From an uncultured Roseburia sp. (lineage in GTDB: Bacteria > Bacillota > Clostridia > Lachnospirales > Lachnospiraceae): DNA of 64,000 nucleotides. This document shows positions 1 to 8,818 of this stretch, in pieces. Every line of letters starts with the position of its first letter. Position 1 is the first letter of the stretch. The position numbers were made by a program, and so were the translations under genes. The notes beneath the pieces are model-generated. The model did no database searches and was not told where the DNA came from. It worked only from the letters and a program-made list of their open reading frames with translations. The stretch spans positions 59,003 through 123,002 of the forward strand of contig CAMWKH010000005.1 of NCBI GenBank assembly GCA_947174805.1, written 5' to 3'.

Positions 1-60
1 CACAAGAAATCTCATTTTCTGATTCCTGTAAAATTTTAAGAAAAAAGCCAGTTTTCCCAT
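1..60 (-). CDS. ABC transporter FtsX-type permease, N-terminal end only (cut by window edge)
   Basis: Only the first 20 codons are in the window. They read MGKLAFFLKFYRNQKMRFLV, closely matching the first residues of the permease at 2053-3954 (SKLAFFLKFYRTQKIRFLI), so this is a paralogous permease. The start is the ATG at 60-58, preceded by GGAGG seven bases upstream. A promoter-like block shared with the other permease lies at 115-153. Family assignment rests on this paralogy; the rest of the gene is outside the window. Confidence 0.75.
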   Translation of the reverse strand, partial: MGKLAFFLKFYRNQKMRFLV

Positions 61-114
61 ACAGCTACCTCCGCTTATTTGATAATAGTAAGTAACTGTA
101 TTGTAGAAAACCGG

Positions 115-153
115 CTGTATATATTCCAGGGATTTAGGGTTGCGTTTTGTCAA
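115..153 (-). promoter_or_regulatory. Promoter-like block upstream of the partial permease
   Basis: Minus-strand block starting TTGACA (153-148). By my count it matches 28 of 39 positions of the block at 3993-4031 ahead of the paralogous permease, including a shared TTGACAAAA and CTGGA. The conservation suggests a common promoter or regulator site, but it could also be residual homology from gene duplication. Confidence 0.45.
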
Positions 154-216
154 TTTGGGCGGGACTCTGTCAATTTCCACGGGCGGAGGCGATTTTTCTA
201 TTATAGCATTTACTAC

Positions 217-243
217 AGCATATACAACAGTGCATTGCAGATA
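217..243. repeat. Duplicated 3' end of cbiC (left copy)
   Basis: Matches 6694-6720 at 25 of 27 positions, same orientation. Read on the minus strand it encodes ICNALLYML followed by a stop, the C-terminus of the CbiC protein whose intact gene ends at 6687. It is therefore a detached copy of the cbiC tail, about 6.5 kb downstream of the real gene. This is what insertion of foreign DNA at a gene's 3' end with duplication of the target would leave; no integrase is visible. Confidence 0.7.
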
Positions 244-250
244 AAAGAAG

Positions 251-286
251 AATCCCTCGACTGTACGACATTACAGTCGGGGGATT
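251..286 (-). terminator. Hairpin terminator after the DUF6033 gene
   Basis: Arms 251-264 and 273-286 pair over 14 bases with one G-U. On the minus strand the stem is followed by a T-rich run (TTCTTCTTTT). It lies about 65 bases past the stop of the DUF6033 gene. T-rich sequence on the other side means it could act in both directions. Confidence 0.65.
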
Positions 287-350
287 TATTCTTTGCCTGC
301 ATGGATTTCTCCACATTTCTTTGCCTAATGGAATTATAGCATATGTAAAT

Positions 351-1013
351 TTATTCACTTTCTTTCTCTTTTGTCATTTCAAGGAAATTATCCAGCATGG
401 CATCCTGCAGCTGATTACAAATCCTTTTTACTGTCTCCTGGGCATCCGTCCCTCCAAAAGACAGCCCGGTTCCGCCTAAAATTTTTCCCGCTCCCCACAT
501 ACGGCGTATCTGTTCTTCTGTGGAGGGCTTTTGCCTTGACATTGTGATATGGTGTAATATCCTGCCATTATCATCATAAAAAGTAACCTGGGTATACATC
601 ATACCTAATGATCTTGTATCATTTTCAATAGAAGGATACATTTTCTCTGTGCGCTTAATCAAAGAAATCATCCCCTGCTCATATTCCGGATCTTCCTGCA
701 TCTTACGGATCACAGAAATATCTAGGTTAATGCTGCAATGTCCCACTCCGCCAAAATTCTCTCCGATTTGATTCATACTACCGTTATAGCCAAGACATAT
801 TTTATCGGGATTTTTTCTGGATGTTTCTTCATCTTCTAACCGAAAAGATATATTGGGAAACTGCTCACAAAACTTCTTATAATAACTTAATGGGTCAGAC
901 GGCACAGATTCATCTTTTTTATCTGTTTTTGCGGAAAAAACAGACTGGTTTTTATCTGCCTTTTTCCCGTATATACTGTAATTTATATTTCTGTTTAAGG
1001 CTCCCACTTCCAT
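351..1013 (-). CDS. DUF6033-like protein of unknown function
   Basis: 220 aa, start ATG at 1013 with AGGAGGG nine bases upstream. The sequence has no obvious signal peptide or membrane segment and is polar throughout, with a central part around YYKKFCEQFPNISFRLEDEE and a LGYNGSMNQIGENFGGVGHC stretch. I recognise this pattern from DUF6033 proteins, which are common in Lachnospiraceae and have no established role; the assignment is from memory. It follows a degraded ORF and the ABC ATPase in the same orientation and ends before a hairpin terminator. Confidence 0.65.
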   Translation of the reverse strand: MEVGALNRNINYSIYGKKADKNQSVFSAKTDKKDESVPSDPLSYYKKFCEQFPNISFRLEDEETSRKNPDKICLGYNGSMNQIGENFGGVGHCSINLDISVIRKMQEDPEYEQGMISLIKRTEKMYPSIENDTRSLGMMYTQVTFYDDNGRILHHITMSRQKPSTEEQIRRMWGAGKILGGTGLSFGGTDAQETVKRICNQLQDAMLDNFLEMTKEKESE

Positions 1014-1039
1014 ATTTCATTCCCTCCTGAATAGCAAAT

Positions 1040-1215
1040 TTTTTTATCTTATTTCGTTTTTTTAACTGAATGGTCTGAAAAGGAATTAAAGAAATATTCT
1101 GTATAGACCCTGTCTGGAGTGCTGAACCCTTTACAATCATTGCTGTTGCATAAAAAATAATGCAAGTCATAATGCACAACATGATTGACATTGTTCTCTT
1201 GATTCTTAATTTCAT
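1040..1215 (-). pseudogene. VanZ-like N-terminal remnant
   Basis: The frame from ATG 1215 gives a hydrophobic segment (about residues 8-28) followed by NISLIPFQTIQ, which resembles the N-terminal membrane helix and NLIPF.TI motif of VanZ-family proteins. The frame then runs into the ribosome binding site and start of the DUF6033 gene, so at most about 45 residues of a roughly 150-residue family remain. Likely a dead fragment; the match is short and the call is tentative. Confidence 0.35.
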
Positions 1216-1260
1216 ACTGGTTCATCTTTTCTTCAAATTTTACTATTTACCTATACATAC

Positions 1261-1316
1261 TACAAATAGCACTGAAAATGGATATCCAGGCAAAATTAAC
1301 AAGATAAATGGTAAAA
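1261..1316. repeat. 56-bp exact direct repeat, left copy
   Basis: Identical base for base to 6590-6645 and in the same orientation; flanks diverge immediately. It lies just past the stop of the ABC ATPase gene, while the other copy lies just upstream of the truncated radical-SAM maturase. The two copies bracket the transporter/RiPP locus. Exact identity over 56 bases implies a recent event such as transposition, recombination or deletion. Confidence 0.85.
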
Positions 1317-1369
1317 ATAGATATATAACCAGATTCAGAATTTCCTGCTTTCCCCTTTTCCTCCAAATT

Positions 1370-2029
1370 TTACTGCACAATCCGGCCATTCTCCATCTTA
1401 ATAATTCTATCGCACTGGTTTGCAATCCCCATATCGTGGGTGACCAACAGCACTGTCAACCCCTGGTCATGGGCGCATTTTACCAAAAATTTTATCACGC
1501 TGTTTCCGGTCTGGGAATCCAGCGCCCCGGTAGGCTCATCCGCATAGAGAATATTAGGTTTATTAATCAATGCCCGGACAATAGCCGTCCTCTGCTGTTC
1601 TCCGCCGGACATCTGTTTAGGGTAAAGCCTGCGCTGTTTCTCAAGCCCTACGCTTTTCATCATTTTTTTCACCCTGCCGCTCTCGGCTTTTTTATCGGAA
1701 AAAACCAGGGGCATCCGGATATTTTCCTCACAGGTCAGTTCGGGAATCAGGTGATAATTCTGAAACAGAATCCCGATATTTTCATTGCGGAACTTTTCCT
1801 GCTCCTTCCTGTCCATGTCGTAGTAATCCTTTTTGTCCAGATATACTTTTCCCCCGGAGGGCTCATCAATCCCGCTTAAGATAGAGAGCAGGGTGCTCTT
1901 CCCGCACCCGCTTTTCCCTACAATGGCTGTTATAGTATTTTTATCCAATTCAAAAGAAATATCCCTTAAAATGTGTTCCGTTTTATCCCCAACCTCAATA
2001 CTCTTACTGATATGTTCTGCTTTAATCAT
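1370..2029 (-). CDS. ABC transporter ATP-binding protein (MacB/LolD/BceA type)
   Basis: 219 aa, normal length for this class. Walker A is GKSGCGKST (about residues 38-46), the signature is MSGGEQQR (about 140), Walker B is ILYADEPTG (about 160), and the H-loop is LLVTHD. ATPases of this type partner FtsX-like permeases in antimicrobial-peptide resistance or peptide export. The permease gene ends 23 bases upstream, so the two form one unit. Substrate unknown; next to RiPP genes, a role in export or self-protection is plausible. Confidence 0.93.
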   Translation of the reverse strand: MIKAEHISKSIEVGDKTEHILRDISFELDKNTITAIVGKSGCGKSTLLSILSGIDEPSGGKVYLDKKDYYDMDRKEQEKFRNENIGILFQNYHLIPELTCEENIRMPLVFSDKKAESGRVKKMMKSVGLEKQRRLYPKQMSGGEQQRTAIVRALINKPNILYADEPTGALDSQTGNSVIKFLVKCAHDQGLTVLLVTHDMGIANQCDRIIKMENGRIVQ

Positions 2030-2052
2030 ATGAAACTCCTTTCTGTCACCTG

Positions 2053-3954
2053 TTATTCGTCACGAATAATTTCCATTTTTTCACCTATAAAGTTTATCCA
2101 TTGGGCAATATAACAGCAGGCCAGCACGAAAAAAGTCACCATGATACTGGTTATCAAAATCACCGGAATTGACATAGGGTAATGTTTATTTAAAAGAAAG
2201 GAAAAAATGCCCTCACCTGCTATCATAGCCACCAAAACCACACTAAAAGACGCAATCCAAGCAATCATGAGATATTCCAAAAATACAACCCAAAAAGCTT
2301 TTCTTCTGGAAGCCCCATATATCTGATATAAATACATCTCTCTCTTTCTTGCCAAAAGGTCGCTGCGCACCATTGAATAAAAAAAAGTTCCCGTTACCAG
2401 AATGAGCATAATCCCTACAGCTGAAATGACACTTAAATAATCCGACAATAATTCCACTATCATATCTACAAACGATGATGCTGTTTCTATGGAACAAACT
2501 TCCCCCTCTAACAGTAATTCTATATCTTTTTCTTCTTCTCTGCTGATATCCAAAAGAAATACTGTTTCCCAAGTATCATCTAATGGCAGTTCCCAATCAC
2601 TTCTATTGACTTTAAAATTGTAAGTTACCGGAGTAAATACCTGCTTCTCACTTACAAATTCAGAGCAAATTAACTCTCTTCCTAAAACATTTGTTTTTTC
2701 TCCTCTCTCTAAACCACACAAATATGCAAAATAATTTTCTGCAATAAAAGTTCCTTCCGGAATCCTAAAACGATTATTGCCATCCGTCTGTTTCCCTATC
2801 AGCATTGCGTCAAAGGCATCTGATTCTCCACTGGCAGTAGATACACCTATATCAGCATACTTCATATTTTTACAATAAACAGTTGTATAGAAATATCTGT
2901 TTTTATCTAACAGTTCCCCTATCCACTCTCCGCTCTGGATACCCGAAACCTCTACTGCAGTTGAAAAACCCACATTATCACTGTAAGAAGCCCGCAGTAC
3001 CCCTCCAAAATCCAATATAAAATTAAGTGCAATACATATGATAATTGCCCCTACCGACACCGTAGCTGCCAGAAGTGCATCTCTTTTGTTTCTAGTACAC
3101 AAAAAACGCCAGCTTATGCCTGAAACTTTATCTAAAACCTTATTTCTTTCATTGCGTTTTTTTCTCCTTCCAGAAAACACGAGATAGAATACTGCAAACA
3201 GCATACCAAGTATCACTCCGCAGATAACAAGCATAATATTCATATATTTCCAGTTTTTTAAAAACAGCACAGTCATAGCAGCATATAACAGCACGAATTC
3301 AAGTATTCCATAATAGAAACACGTCTTTTTTTCTCTATTTGTATCCCTCCCGTAAAACATTGTCACAACGGGAGTTTCATAGATAAAAAGCCCTGAGACA
3401 AAACTCCCAAAAAATGCAATCAATGTAAGAATTCCCATAACTATAAGCAATATCCCTGCTGTTTCCATAGAAAATATAGAAATATATTCTTCTATATTAC
3501 ACAATTTTCTGGACAAATGGACAAACAATCCATACCCGCCTACACAACCCAAAAAACTTCCTGACAGCCCGAAGGAAATCCCTTCTACACATGCCCGGAT
3601 AAAAACATCTTTCTTTTGCATTCCGAAAATCCTAAGCATGGCAAAGCTTTTCTGCATGGAAATATTCTGAAAGAAAAGAATACTGGTGCATCCCCAGACA
3701 ACAATAAGAACACTGCCCAAAGAAAAAATCGTCATTACTTTTTCCATAATTATAAAAACTCCATCAAAGCCTTCATCGATTACGTTCTTATCATTCAATA
3801 CCTTCATCTGCACATTTGCATAATCATCATTGTTACTTTGCACCAAAAGGGAACAGGAAAGGATTGCCCCTGCAAATGTAAAAATGAAAATCAGAATTAG
3901 AAACCGAATCTTCTGAGTTCTGTAAAACTTTAGAAAAAATGCCAATTTACTCAC
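2053..3954 (-). CDS. ABC transporter permease, FtsX/MacB-like
   Basis: 633 aa with one N-terminal membrane helix (about residues 17-37), a group of helices near 75-260, a large extracytoplasmic region (about 315-500), and three C-terminal helices (FtsX domain, about 510-615). The best start is GTG at 3954, with GGAGG placed correctly before it; the ATG at 3969 overlaps that ribosome binding site, and the paralog at position 60 starts at the equivalent residue. Works with the downstream ATPase (1370-2029). Confidence 0.85.
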   Translation of the reverse strand: MSKLAFFLKFYRTQKIRFLILIFIFTFAGAILSCSLLVQSNNDDYANVQMKVLNDKNVIDEGFDGVFIIMEKVMTIFSLGSVLIVVWGCTSILFFQNISMQKSFAMLRIFGMQKKDVFIRACVEGISFGLSGSFLGCVGGYGLFVHLSRKLCNIEEYISIFSMETAGILLIVMGILTLIAFFGSFVSGLFIYETPVVTMFYGRDTNREKKTCFYYGILEFVLLYAAMTVLFLKNWKYMNIMLVICGVILGMLFAVFYLVFSGRRKKRNERNKVLDKVSGISWRFLCTRNKRDALLAATVSVGAIIICIALNFILDFGGVLRASYSDNVGFSTAVEVSGIQSGEWIGELLDKNRYFYTTVYCKNMKYADIGVSTASGESDAFDAMLIGKQTDGNNRFRIPEGTFIAENYFAYLCGLERGEKTNVLGRELICSEFVSEKQVFTPVTYNFKVNRSDWELPLDDTWETVFLLDISREEEKDIELLLEGEVCSIETASSFVDMIVELLSDYLSVISAVGIMLILVTGTFFYSMVRSDLLARKREMYLYQIYGASRRKAFWVVFLEYLMIAWIASFSVVLVAMIAGEGIFSFLLNKHYPMSIPVILITSIMVTFFVLACCYIAQWINFIGEKMEIIRDE

Positions 3955-3992
3955 ACTGTCTACCTCCATGTCTCAAAAACATATAACGGAAA

Positions 3993-4031
3993 CTCTTTAA
4001 AATCCAGCGGTTACCGTTTGCATTTTGTCAA
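3993..4031 (-). promoter_or_regulatory. Promoter-like block upstream of the FtsX permease
   Basis: Minus-strand TTGACA at 4031-4026 followed by a stretch conserved with 115-153 (28 of 39 positions). It lies about 40 bases before the GTG start of the permease, suggesting that the permease-ATPase pair has its own promoter apart from the ABC exporter upstream. Confidence 0.45.
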
Positions 4032-4053
4032 TTTTAACGGACGGATACGGAAT

Positions 4054-5768
4054 TTATTTTATACCAGACAAATTCCGATATATCTGGCAGGATTTTTCCA
4101 AATCCTCCCCCCTTCCTTCCGCTACCACCCTTCCCTCTTCTAAAACCAAAATCTCGTCGGACGGTTCAATTTCTGACAACCGATGGGTAACAAAAATAAC
4201 GATTTTATGTATACTTCTCAATATTTTCATTATTTGCTGTTCATTCTCGCCATCCAAATCTGATGTCACCTCATCTAATAAATAGATATCTGCATTTAAA
4301 ACCAACCCTCGCGCAATAGCCAAACACTGAATCTGCCCTCCGGAAAAATGCGTTCCATCCTCTCCCAATTCCGTATCATACTGCTTTGGCAAACTCATAA
4401 TATGCTCATGCATGCCAACCATCTGACATACCCTGGATACCTCGTCAAAACTTATCTGCCCATCTATCAACCTGAAGTTTTCTATGATACTCATATTAAA
4501 AAAAAAGGGCTTCTGCCTGATATACACTATTTTACTGTACAAATTCTCCGCTTCCAACTCCCTGATATCAATATCATTAATCAAAATGCTCCCCTCATCC
4601 GGTGCATAATAGTTCATCAGCATATCTAACAGGGTGCTTTTCCCGCTTCCGTTATGTCCCACAATCACCTGAAATGAAGGCACTGTATACCGAAAATTAA
4701 CATTCTTTAACACATCCTTTTCCATACCTTTATACTTAAATTTTAAGTTTTTTACCTCCAGGGATTGAACAGGTACATCCATTTCATTCTTAAAAAACTG
4801 TGGTTTATGCAAATCTTCCTGCAAAAAACACATGATTTTATCCACAGATACAATAATCACTGCAAACTGCGCCTGAAACGTAATTAATTCCTGAACTAAA
4901 ACAGAAAATCTCGAAGCATACGAATTAAAAGAATAGTACATTCCCACTGTCAGTTTTCCTATAATAATCTGCCAACAAGAAATCAGCAATATAATAACCT
5001 GAAAAAATACAGCTAGCAGTGAATACCCGCTTTCCCAAATTGCAGATAATTTCCCCCTGGATATCTGCCCTGTCACAAAATCATCATGATTATTTTCAAA
5101 TACTTTCCTGACGTTTTTTATCATGCCAAGGCTTCTTACTTCCCGGGTTCCCTGCATCACGCCAAATAAAAAACTAAAATGTTTATCTCTATCCTCAATC
5201 AAACTATTCTCTGCTTTTTTAGCCGCTTTACTGTATCTGCCGGATATTATCATTAAGAATGGAATACTGATAAAATGAAATACTGCCAGGGGAATAGATA
5301 TTTTTAAAAGTATCCCTGCCAAAAAAACAGTGATACAACAATTTAATATTATACTGTTTAGAACTGTCAGCAAAAAAGATACTATTTTATCCACATCTTC
5401 AAACCGGGAAAATAATTCGCCATTTTTATACTCATCTATTTTTTCACCGGGAAAGTTTAAAATCTGAAACACTATATGGTTTTTCATGCGTTTCGATGTA
5501 TCGATGGTGATACTCATATCAAGCCATGACCTCATGTAATTTAAAAATGTCATTGACAAAAACAATAAAACCACCATCAAAATAATATGTACTACTCTCG
5601 TAAAATTCTTGTCAATAGCTGCATCTAACACATTTCCAAACTGCAAAGGTATCACCAACTCCACCATGGAACATACGCATTGCAAAGCTATATAAATTGC
5701 AATGCAGCTTTTTTTTTAACAAATAACTTGTATATAAGCTTTAATTTTTTTACATCTTCTATTTTCAT
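4054..5768 (-). pseudogene. ABC exporter (fused permease-ATPase), frameshifted at an A9 tract
   Basis: The start codon that fits is ATG 5768, two bases after the stop of the previous gene and preceded by GGAG. It reads about 20 residues, reaches a run of nine A (plus-strand T9 at 5709-5717), and then stops. The long frame (residues LQCVCSMVEL onward, 543 codons from 5685) is joined only if the run has 7 or 10 A. It has six-helix permease and ATPase parts: GHNGSGKST, FSGGQIQ, IYLLDEVTSD. There is no C39 peptidase domain. Either a recent one-base loss or a slippage site; expression of the long frame is uncertain. Confidence 0.75.
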
Positions 5769-5770
5769 CT

Positions 5771-6067
5771 TTACGCTCCGCAATCTGCTTTCTGCAAGGT
5801 GATTTCACCTGTATCAAAATCAAGAAACAACTCCTCCCCTTGCTTTACGGTTATATTATATTTTGCCTTTATCTCATCCCAAAACGCTTCCAATGCCTGT
5901 GCACAGGATAAATTGTCATTTAGCAAACGCTCATAAAACAAATTGCCCTCTTCCACTAATTCATTTTTACTTGCCAGTACAACACATAAATCCTGAATGG
6001 CGTATTTTCTCTGATAAAGGTTTTGTATTTCCTGCGTCTTTTCTTTAGAAATTTTTACATCCTCCAT
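5771..6067 (-). CDS. CXXX-repeat peptide modification system protein-like
   Basis: 98 aa, start ATG 6067 with GGAGAG upstream. The sequence (LYQRKYAIQDLCVVLASKNE early, then AFWDEIKAKYNI, LFLDFDTGEI near the end) resembles the small partner protein that accompanies CXXX-repeat peptides and their radical-SAM maturase; identification is from memory of that family. It sits between the truncated maturase and the ABC exporter, the usual order in such RiPP loci. Its molecular role is not established. Confidence 0.55.
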   Translation of the reverse strand: MEDVKISKEKTQEIQNLYQRKYAIQDLCVVLASKNELVEEGNLFYERLLNDNLSCAQALEAFWDEIKAKYNITVKQGEELFLDFDTGEITLQKADCGA

Positions 6068-6085
6068 TCCATATCTCTCCTTTCA

Positions 6086-6553
6086 TTATCCCCACATCCA
6101 CATCACTTTTTGACATGGATCATCATAATTAACCTCCGCTATCCGCATAAAATTCACACTCGGAAAATTCTTTTCTAATTCTTCTTGTAAATGCATTGTC
6201 CTCTTTCTTTCTCTGTGAGATTTCAAACATTGAAGTTCCGAAGGAACATTATATTCTAACGTCCTCTCCTTGTTTAAATATACACATCTCTCACACTGAT
6301 AAGCATCACACACTTTACAAACTGGCGACCGCTCTAATCTTGTCATTACAAACTCCGGTTCCTGTACTCTTTTCCGATGATAGTAAAATGCCGGACAGGT
6401 ATAATATTTGCCGTCTGGCGCCAGTGTAATATTTTTCTCTCCGGCAAAGCAATTTTCCATTCCTTCTACGTATAATCTGTCTGTCAACACACTGATTTCG
6501 CAAAAATGACCATCTTTAATCTGATTTAAAAAAATAGTCTCCACCCTTTGCAA
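6086..6553 (-). pseudogene. Radical-SAM CXXX-repeat peptide maturase, C-terminal SPASM fragment
   Basis: About 155 codons carrying a Cys-rich SPASM-like region: NCF, TCPAFYY, CKVCDAYQCERCVYLN, ECNV/PSELQC-type spacing. This matches the C-terminus of CXXX-repeat peptide maturases, which bind auxiliary iron-sulfur clusters and crosslink Cys residues. The N-terminal radical-SAM core (CxxxCxxC, about 250 residues) is absent: the frame is stopped about 20 residues upstream and the 56-bp repeat begins 37 bases upstream of the first codon. The protein cannot be catalytically complete. Confidence 0.65.
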
Positions 6554-6589
6554 CTGTTCCTCAGCAATGTTATTGTTTACTTAATGTAT

Positions 6590-6645
6590 TACAAATAGCA
6601 CTGAAAATGGATATCCAGGCAAAATTAACAAGATAAATGGTAAAA
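6590..6645. repeat. 56-bp exact direct repeat, right copy
   Basis: Exact copy of 1261-1316. It lies between the end of cbiC and the truncated maturase, where the missing radical-SAM core would be expected, so it may mark the deletion or insertion junction. Confidence 0.85.
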
Positions 6646-6686
6646 TAAAAGCTTTTTTCCCAGACAAAAATTAATTAATTTGGTGC

Positions 6687-7316
6687 TTATTCAAGCATAT
6701 ACAACAGTGCATTGCAAATACAGGCCGCTATATTGCTTCCCCCTTTTCGTCCCCTTGCCACGATATAGGGAACCTCCGTCTCCATAATCAGTTCCTTTGC
6801 CTGCACCACATTCACAAATCCTACGGGTACTCCTATCACCAACTCCGGCTTTAACCTTCCTTCTCTTATCAGCTCATACAGCCGCACCAATGCGGTGGGG
6901 GCATTTCCGATTGCGAAAATTAAAGGCTGTTTTAACTCTGCCGCCTTATCCATGGAAGCCACGGCCCTGGTAACGCCAAGGGCCTTTGCCCTTTCCTCCA
7001 CATCCCAATCCGCCATAAAACAAAACACTTCCCCCCCAAAGCGGGATAAAACTTTTTTGTTGATGCCCGCCTTTCCCATATTGGTGTCCGTGACGATACA
7101 TGCCCCCTTTTTTATAGCCTTCTGTGCATGTTCCACCGCATCCTGGGAAAAGGCCAGATTTTTCGCATAGTCAAAATCTGCGCTGGTGTGGATACAGCGT
7201 TTCACAATGTCCTCCGTCCCGGGAATCAGAGGGAAATCCCCCAGTTCCTCCGTGATAATTTCAAAACTTCTCTTTTCAATCTCCTGTGGAGCTATTTCAT
7301 CTAACTGGACTTTCAT
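6687..7316 (-). CDS. cbiC: Precorrin-8X/cobalt-precorrin-8 methylmutase
   Basis: 209 aa from ATG 7316, chosen because GGAGGATGGGAATTC precedes it; a longer frame begins at 7334 without a site. CbiC moves the C11 methyl to C12 to give cobyrinate. Family features are the substrate-binding His in RCIHTSADFDY, a TDTNMGKAGI loop and a C-terminal RGRKGGSNIA motif. The start overlaps the end of cbiP by 20 bases. It is the last gene of the cobalamin operon; its final nine codons are duplicated at 217-243. Confidence 0.95.
   Translation of the reverse strand: MKVQLDEIAPQEIEKRSFEIITEELGDFPLIPGTEDIVKRCIHTSADFDYAKNLAFSQDAVEHAQKAIKKGACIVTDTNMGKAGINKKVLSRFGGEVFCFMADWDVEERAKALGVTRAVASMDKAAELKQPLIFAIGNAPTALVRLYELIREGRLKPELVIGVPVGFVNVVQAKELIMETEVPYIVARGRKGGSNIAACICNALLYMLE
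6694..6720. repeat. 3' end of cbiC, parent copy of the duplicated tail
   Basis: Last codons of cbiC. The near-identical copy is at 217-243; between them lies the whole transporter/RiPP region, so the pair delimits a possible inserted segment of about 6.5 kb. Confidence 0.7.
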
Positions 7317-8817
7317 GAATTCCCATCCTCCCATAAATCTTTTCCACAGAACAGTTCTGCCTTATCATATCCGCCAGTTTATCATACTGTCCTTCTTTAT
7401 ATTCCTTAAAATCAAAATTTTTAAGTTTCGGCAGCTCTATTCCTTTTTCCTCACCCAGGGCATGAATCAGCTCTCTTGCCGTCTCCCCCTCATCAAAAAT
7501 CCCATGAAGATACGTGCCGTACACATTTCCCCGGCAGGCTCCGTCAATCTTTTCCTCACCGGAGGCCATGTCTTTCACCAAAGCAAAAGGCGTAACACCG
7601 GTATGTAATGCGGTATGCCCCATATGGATTTCATACCCTGCCACAGCGGCGCAGGACATCTTTTTTAATGTCCCCCCAATGGAAAGAATCTCTCCCTGAA
7701 CCTGGCTGCGCACTTTTTCTTTCCCAAAAACCGTATCCATAGAGAGAAGCCCAAGGCCGCAGATTTCCCCGCCCCCCTCCATACATAAGGGGTCTTTTAT
7801 GGTTTCCCCCAGCATCTGAAATCCGCCGCAGATGCCAAAGATGACCTTTCCCCTGGATGCCATCTGCAAAATTACCTTTTCAAACCCCTGCTCTCGCAGC
7901 CATTTCATATCAGATATGGTATTTTTGGTGCCGGGGAGAATCACCAAATCCGCACACTCTAACTCCTCGGGCTTAACGACATACCGGACAGAAACCTCCT
8001 CTATGGTCTCTAACACAAGAAAATCTGTATAATTGGAAATCCTGGGAAATCGGACTACCGCAACATCCACTGCCCCGTTTTTCCTATCTGGGTTTAGCCG
8101 TGAACTTATGCTGTCCTCCTCCTCCAAATCAAAGGACTCATAGGGGACAACCCCCAAAACGGGAATATTTACTTTTTCCTCTATCATAGAAATTCCAGGC
8201 ATTAAAATATTCCTGTCCCCCCGAAATTTATTGATAATCAGCCCAAATATCCGCTGTCTTTCCCAGGGCTCTAACAGCATCACAGTCCCGTAGAGCTGGG
8301 CGAACACCCCTCCCCTGTCAATATCCCCTGCAAGAAGCACAGGCACATCCAAAAGCTCTGCCAGTCCCATATTCACTATATCATTTTCCTTTAAATTGAT
8401 TTCCGCCGGGCTTCCCGCCCCCTCAATCACAATAATATCCGCCTGCTCCTGTAGCTTTTCATAGGCTCTTAAAATCTGGGGAATCAGCTTTTTTTTATAT
8501 GCAAAATACTCCACAGCGGACATATTGCCAAGAATTTCACCGTTTACAATTACCTGGGAGCCCATGGTATCCGTGGGTTTTAAGAGAATGGGATTCATGG
8601 AAACGCTGGGCTTTACCCCCGCCGCCAAGGCCTGCATCACCTGGGCACGGCCCATCTCAAGGCCCTCCTCCGTGATAAAAGAATTTAAGGCCATATTCTG
8701 GGACTTAAAGGGCGCCACCCGAAAACCATCCTGGGCAAACACACGGCAAAGCCCGGCGGTAAGAAGGCTTTTCCCTGCCCCCGACATGGTTCCCTGTATC
8801 ATCACTGCCTTTGCCAT
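7297..8817 (-). CDS. cbiP: Cobyric acid synthase
   Basis: 506 aa, standard length. CbiP amidates four side chains of adenosylcobyrinic acid a,c-diamide using glutamine and ATP. The N-terminal dethiobiotin-synthetase-like ATPase has QGTMSGAGKS (about residues 8-17) and IEGAGSPAEINL (about 131). The C-terminal triad glutaminase has its nucleophile in FGICGGFQMLG (about residue 330) and a late His in TYLHGIFDEG. Starts one base after the cobD stop and overlaps cbiC. Confidence 0.96.
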   Translation of the reverse strand: MAKAVMIQGTMSGAGKSLLTAGLCRVFAQDGFRVAPFKSQNMALNSFITEEGLEMGRAQVMQALAAGVKPSVSMNPILLKPTDTMGSQVIVNGEILGNMSAVEYFAYKKKLIPQILRAYEKLQEQADIIVIEGAGSPAEINLKENDIVNMGLAELLDVPVLLAGDIDRGGVFAQLYGTVMLLEPWERQRIFGLIINKFRGDRNILMPGISMIEEKVNIPVLGVVPYESFDLEEEDSISSRLNPDRKNGAVDVAVVRFPRISNYTDFLVLETIEEVSVRYVVKPEELECADLVILPGTKNTISDMKWLREQGFEKVILQMASRGKVIFGICGGFQMLGETIKDPLCMEGGGEICGLGLLSMDTVFGKEKVRSQVQGEILSIGGTLKKMSCAAVAGYEIHMGHTALHTGVTPFALVKDMASGEEKIDGACRGNVYGTYLHGIFDEGETARELIHALGEEKGIELPKLKNFDFKEYKEGQYDKLADMIRQNCSVEKIYGRMGIHESPVR

Positions 8818-8818
8818 C

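Noticed and set aside
1243..1425. Hydrophobic 60-codon frame overlapping the end of the ABC ATPase
   Set aside because: Its start lies inside the ATPase gene and most of it is the 56-bp repeat, which in its other place is non-coding. No support as a gene.
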